Origin: Bradyrhizobium ottawaense
Lineage (GTDB): Bacteria > Pseudomonadota > Alphaproteobacteria > Rhizobiales > Xanthobacteraceae
Reading direction: 5' to 3'
DNA: 64,000 nt
NCBI RefSeq assembly: GCF_002278135.3
Contig: NZ_CP029425.2
Span: 8,470,001-8,534,000, forward strand
This document shows positions 63,500-64,000 of this stretch, piece by piece (positions within the stretch are counted from its first letter, which is position 1; every line of letters begins with the position of its first letter). Under the pieces are notes generated by a model. The model did no database searches. It saw nothing but the letters and a program-made list of their open reading frames with translations, and was not told the DNA's origin. The translations under genes and the position numbers were made by a program.

Positions 63500-64000
63500 T
63501 CACGGCGGGGCCACCACCACGCCCTCATTGCCGCGCAGATCCAGCACGCCTTCGATCCGCTCGTCCTCGCGATCCAAAAACGTTGACAGCAGTATGCTGC
63601 TGCCGAAACGGATCGCGCTGGTGGTCACCGCGACCGGATCGGGGCCGAGATTGAGCGCCACGATCACCGCCTGCCCCTCGGCCTCGCGGCGATAGATCAG
63701 GAGATCGCCTTGCGCCGCGATCGGATGATAATCGCCGGCGACCAGCGGCCGACTGCTCTTCCGCAGGGTGATCAGGCGTCTGTAGAGGCTGAGGATCGAG
63801 CGCGCATCGGCTTCGAGATTGACGACATTGTCGCGCACATAGTGCGCCGGCAGCGGCAGCCACGGCCGCGCCGCCGAGAAGCCGGCGAATTCGGTCGCAT
63901 CCCACTGCATCGGCGTGCGGCAGCCGTCGCGGCCGACACCGATGCCGGGCACGTTCTTTTCGAAGGGGTCGCGCACGTCCTCCGGCGCAATCGCCACTTG
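63500..64000 (-). CDS. GH13 alpha-glucosidase, C-terminal part (truncated by window end)
   Basis: The visible 166 codons are the end of a GH13 alpha-glucosidase or oligo-1,6-glucosidase; the gene continues past base 64000. The segment RDPFEKNVPGIGVGRDGCR with TPMQWD after it is the standard late-barrel region of alpha-glucosidases, and the end of the frame is a C-terminal beta domain (SILSLYRRLITLRKSSRPL, then LLIYRREAEGQ). A GTG at 63997 is inside the gene and is not the start. The catalytic residues are outside the window. It is convergent with the trehalose-synthase-like gene. Confidence 0.9.
   Translation of the reverse strand, partial: QVAIAPEDVRDPFEKNVPGIGVGRDGCRTPMQWDATEFAGFSAARPWLPLPAHYVRDNVVNLEADARSILSLYRRLITLRKSSRPLVAGDYHPIAAQGDLLIYRREAEGQAVIVALNLGPDPVAVTTSAIRFGSSILLSTFLDREDERIEGVLDLRGNEGVVVAPP

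Overview
The window is a high-GC chromosomal segment of an alphaproteobacterium, most probably Bradyrhizobium or a close relative. The evidence is the gene content (a regS/regR-type redox two-component pair, a pca aromatic ring-cleavage cluster, phaZ, glnD, mutS, many ABC and tripartite substrate-binding proteins) and the many long palindromic intergenic repeats. Nothing in it looks like a prophage, insertion sequence, CRISPR array, rRNA or tRNA. The species call is inference from content only.

Layout. 1-6.8 kb: the tail of an EAL protein, a complete tripartite tricarboxylate transporter (tctCBA), a PAS/degenerate-GGDEF/EAL protein, and two small uncharacterised genes. 6.8-16.2 kb: rpmF, mtgA, farnesyl diphosphate synthase, a DUF1345 membrane protein, a secreted caspase-like protease, a GFA protein, an NTF2-like protein, a class A beta-lactamase, a CPA1 antiporter and an N-acetylmuramoyl-L-alanine amidase. 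16.2-20.4 kb: a Rieske oxygenase and a TauD-type dioxygenase. Between them lies the one clearly foreign-looking stretch (about 17.6-19.5 kb, visibly lower GC), which holds an unrecognised gene fused by deletion to the C-terminal half of a UvrD-like helicase. 20.6-26.8 kb: a Fur/Zur-like regulator, an EamA exporter and ispG on the minus strand, divergent from a marR-emrA-emrB drug-efflux operon. 27-33.7 kb: a small-molecule kinase, a chemoreceptor, pcaG, pcaH, a catechol/hydroxyquinol-type dioxygenase and the thiolase pcaF. 34-46.3 kb: mutS and glnD, separated by a triple-PAS soluble chemoreceptor, a membrane protein, an OsmC peroxidase and a sulfonate/taurine-type ABC importer. 46.4-50.8 kb: ogt, a DUF1304 membrane protein, two tandem paralogous branched-chain-amino-acid-type binding proteins and a DUF1330 protein. 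51-58.6 kb: a class A penicillin-binding protein, an unknown protein, a YgjP-type metalloprotease, phaZ and an ABC-2 exporter. 58.7-64 kb: regS/regR, an MmcB nuclease-fold protein and two GH13 enzymes, the second running off the end.

How the genes relate. Most are housekeeping or catabolic and are arranged as short operons. The pca enzymes feed protocatechuate or catechol-type rings toward beta-ketoadipate, and pcaF performs the last thiolysis. Several solute importers (TctCBA, the sulfonate-type ABC system, the two orphan LivK-like proteins) fit a nutrient-scavenging soil lifestyle.

The best leads are: the decayed low-GC locus at 17.6-19.5 kb; four families of palindromic intergenic repeats, two copies of which sit inside ABC operons and one of which has its core inverted; a near-identical 14-base motif upstream of both pcaH and the sulfonate-type binding protein gene; and a long G-U-rich hairpin at 55.2 kb that may be a small RNA. 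No complete, clearly novel multi-gene system was found.
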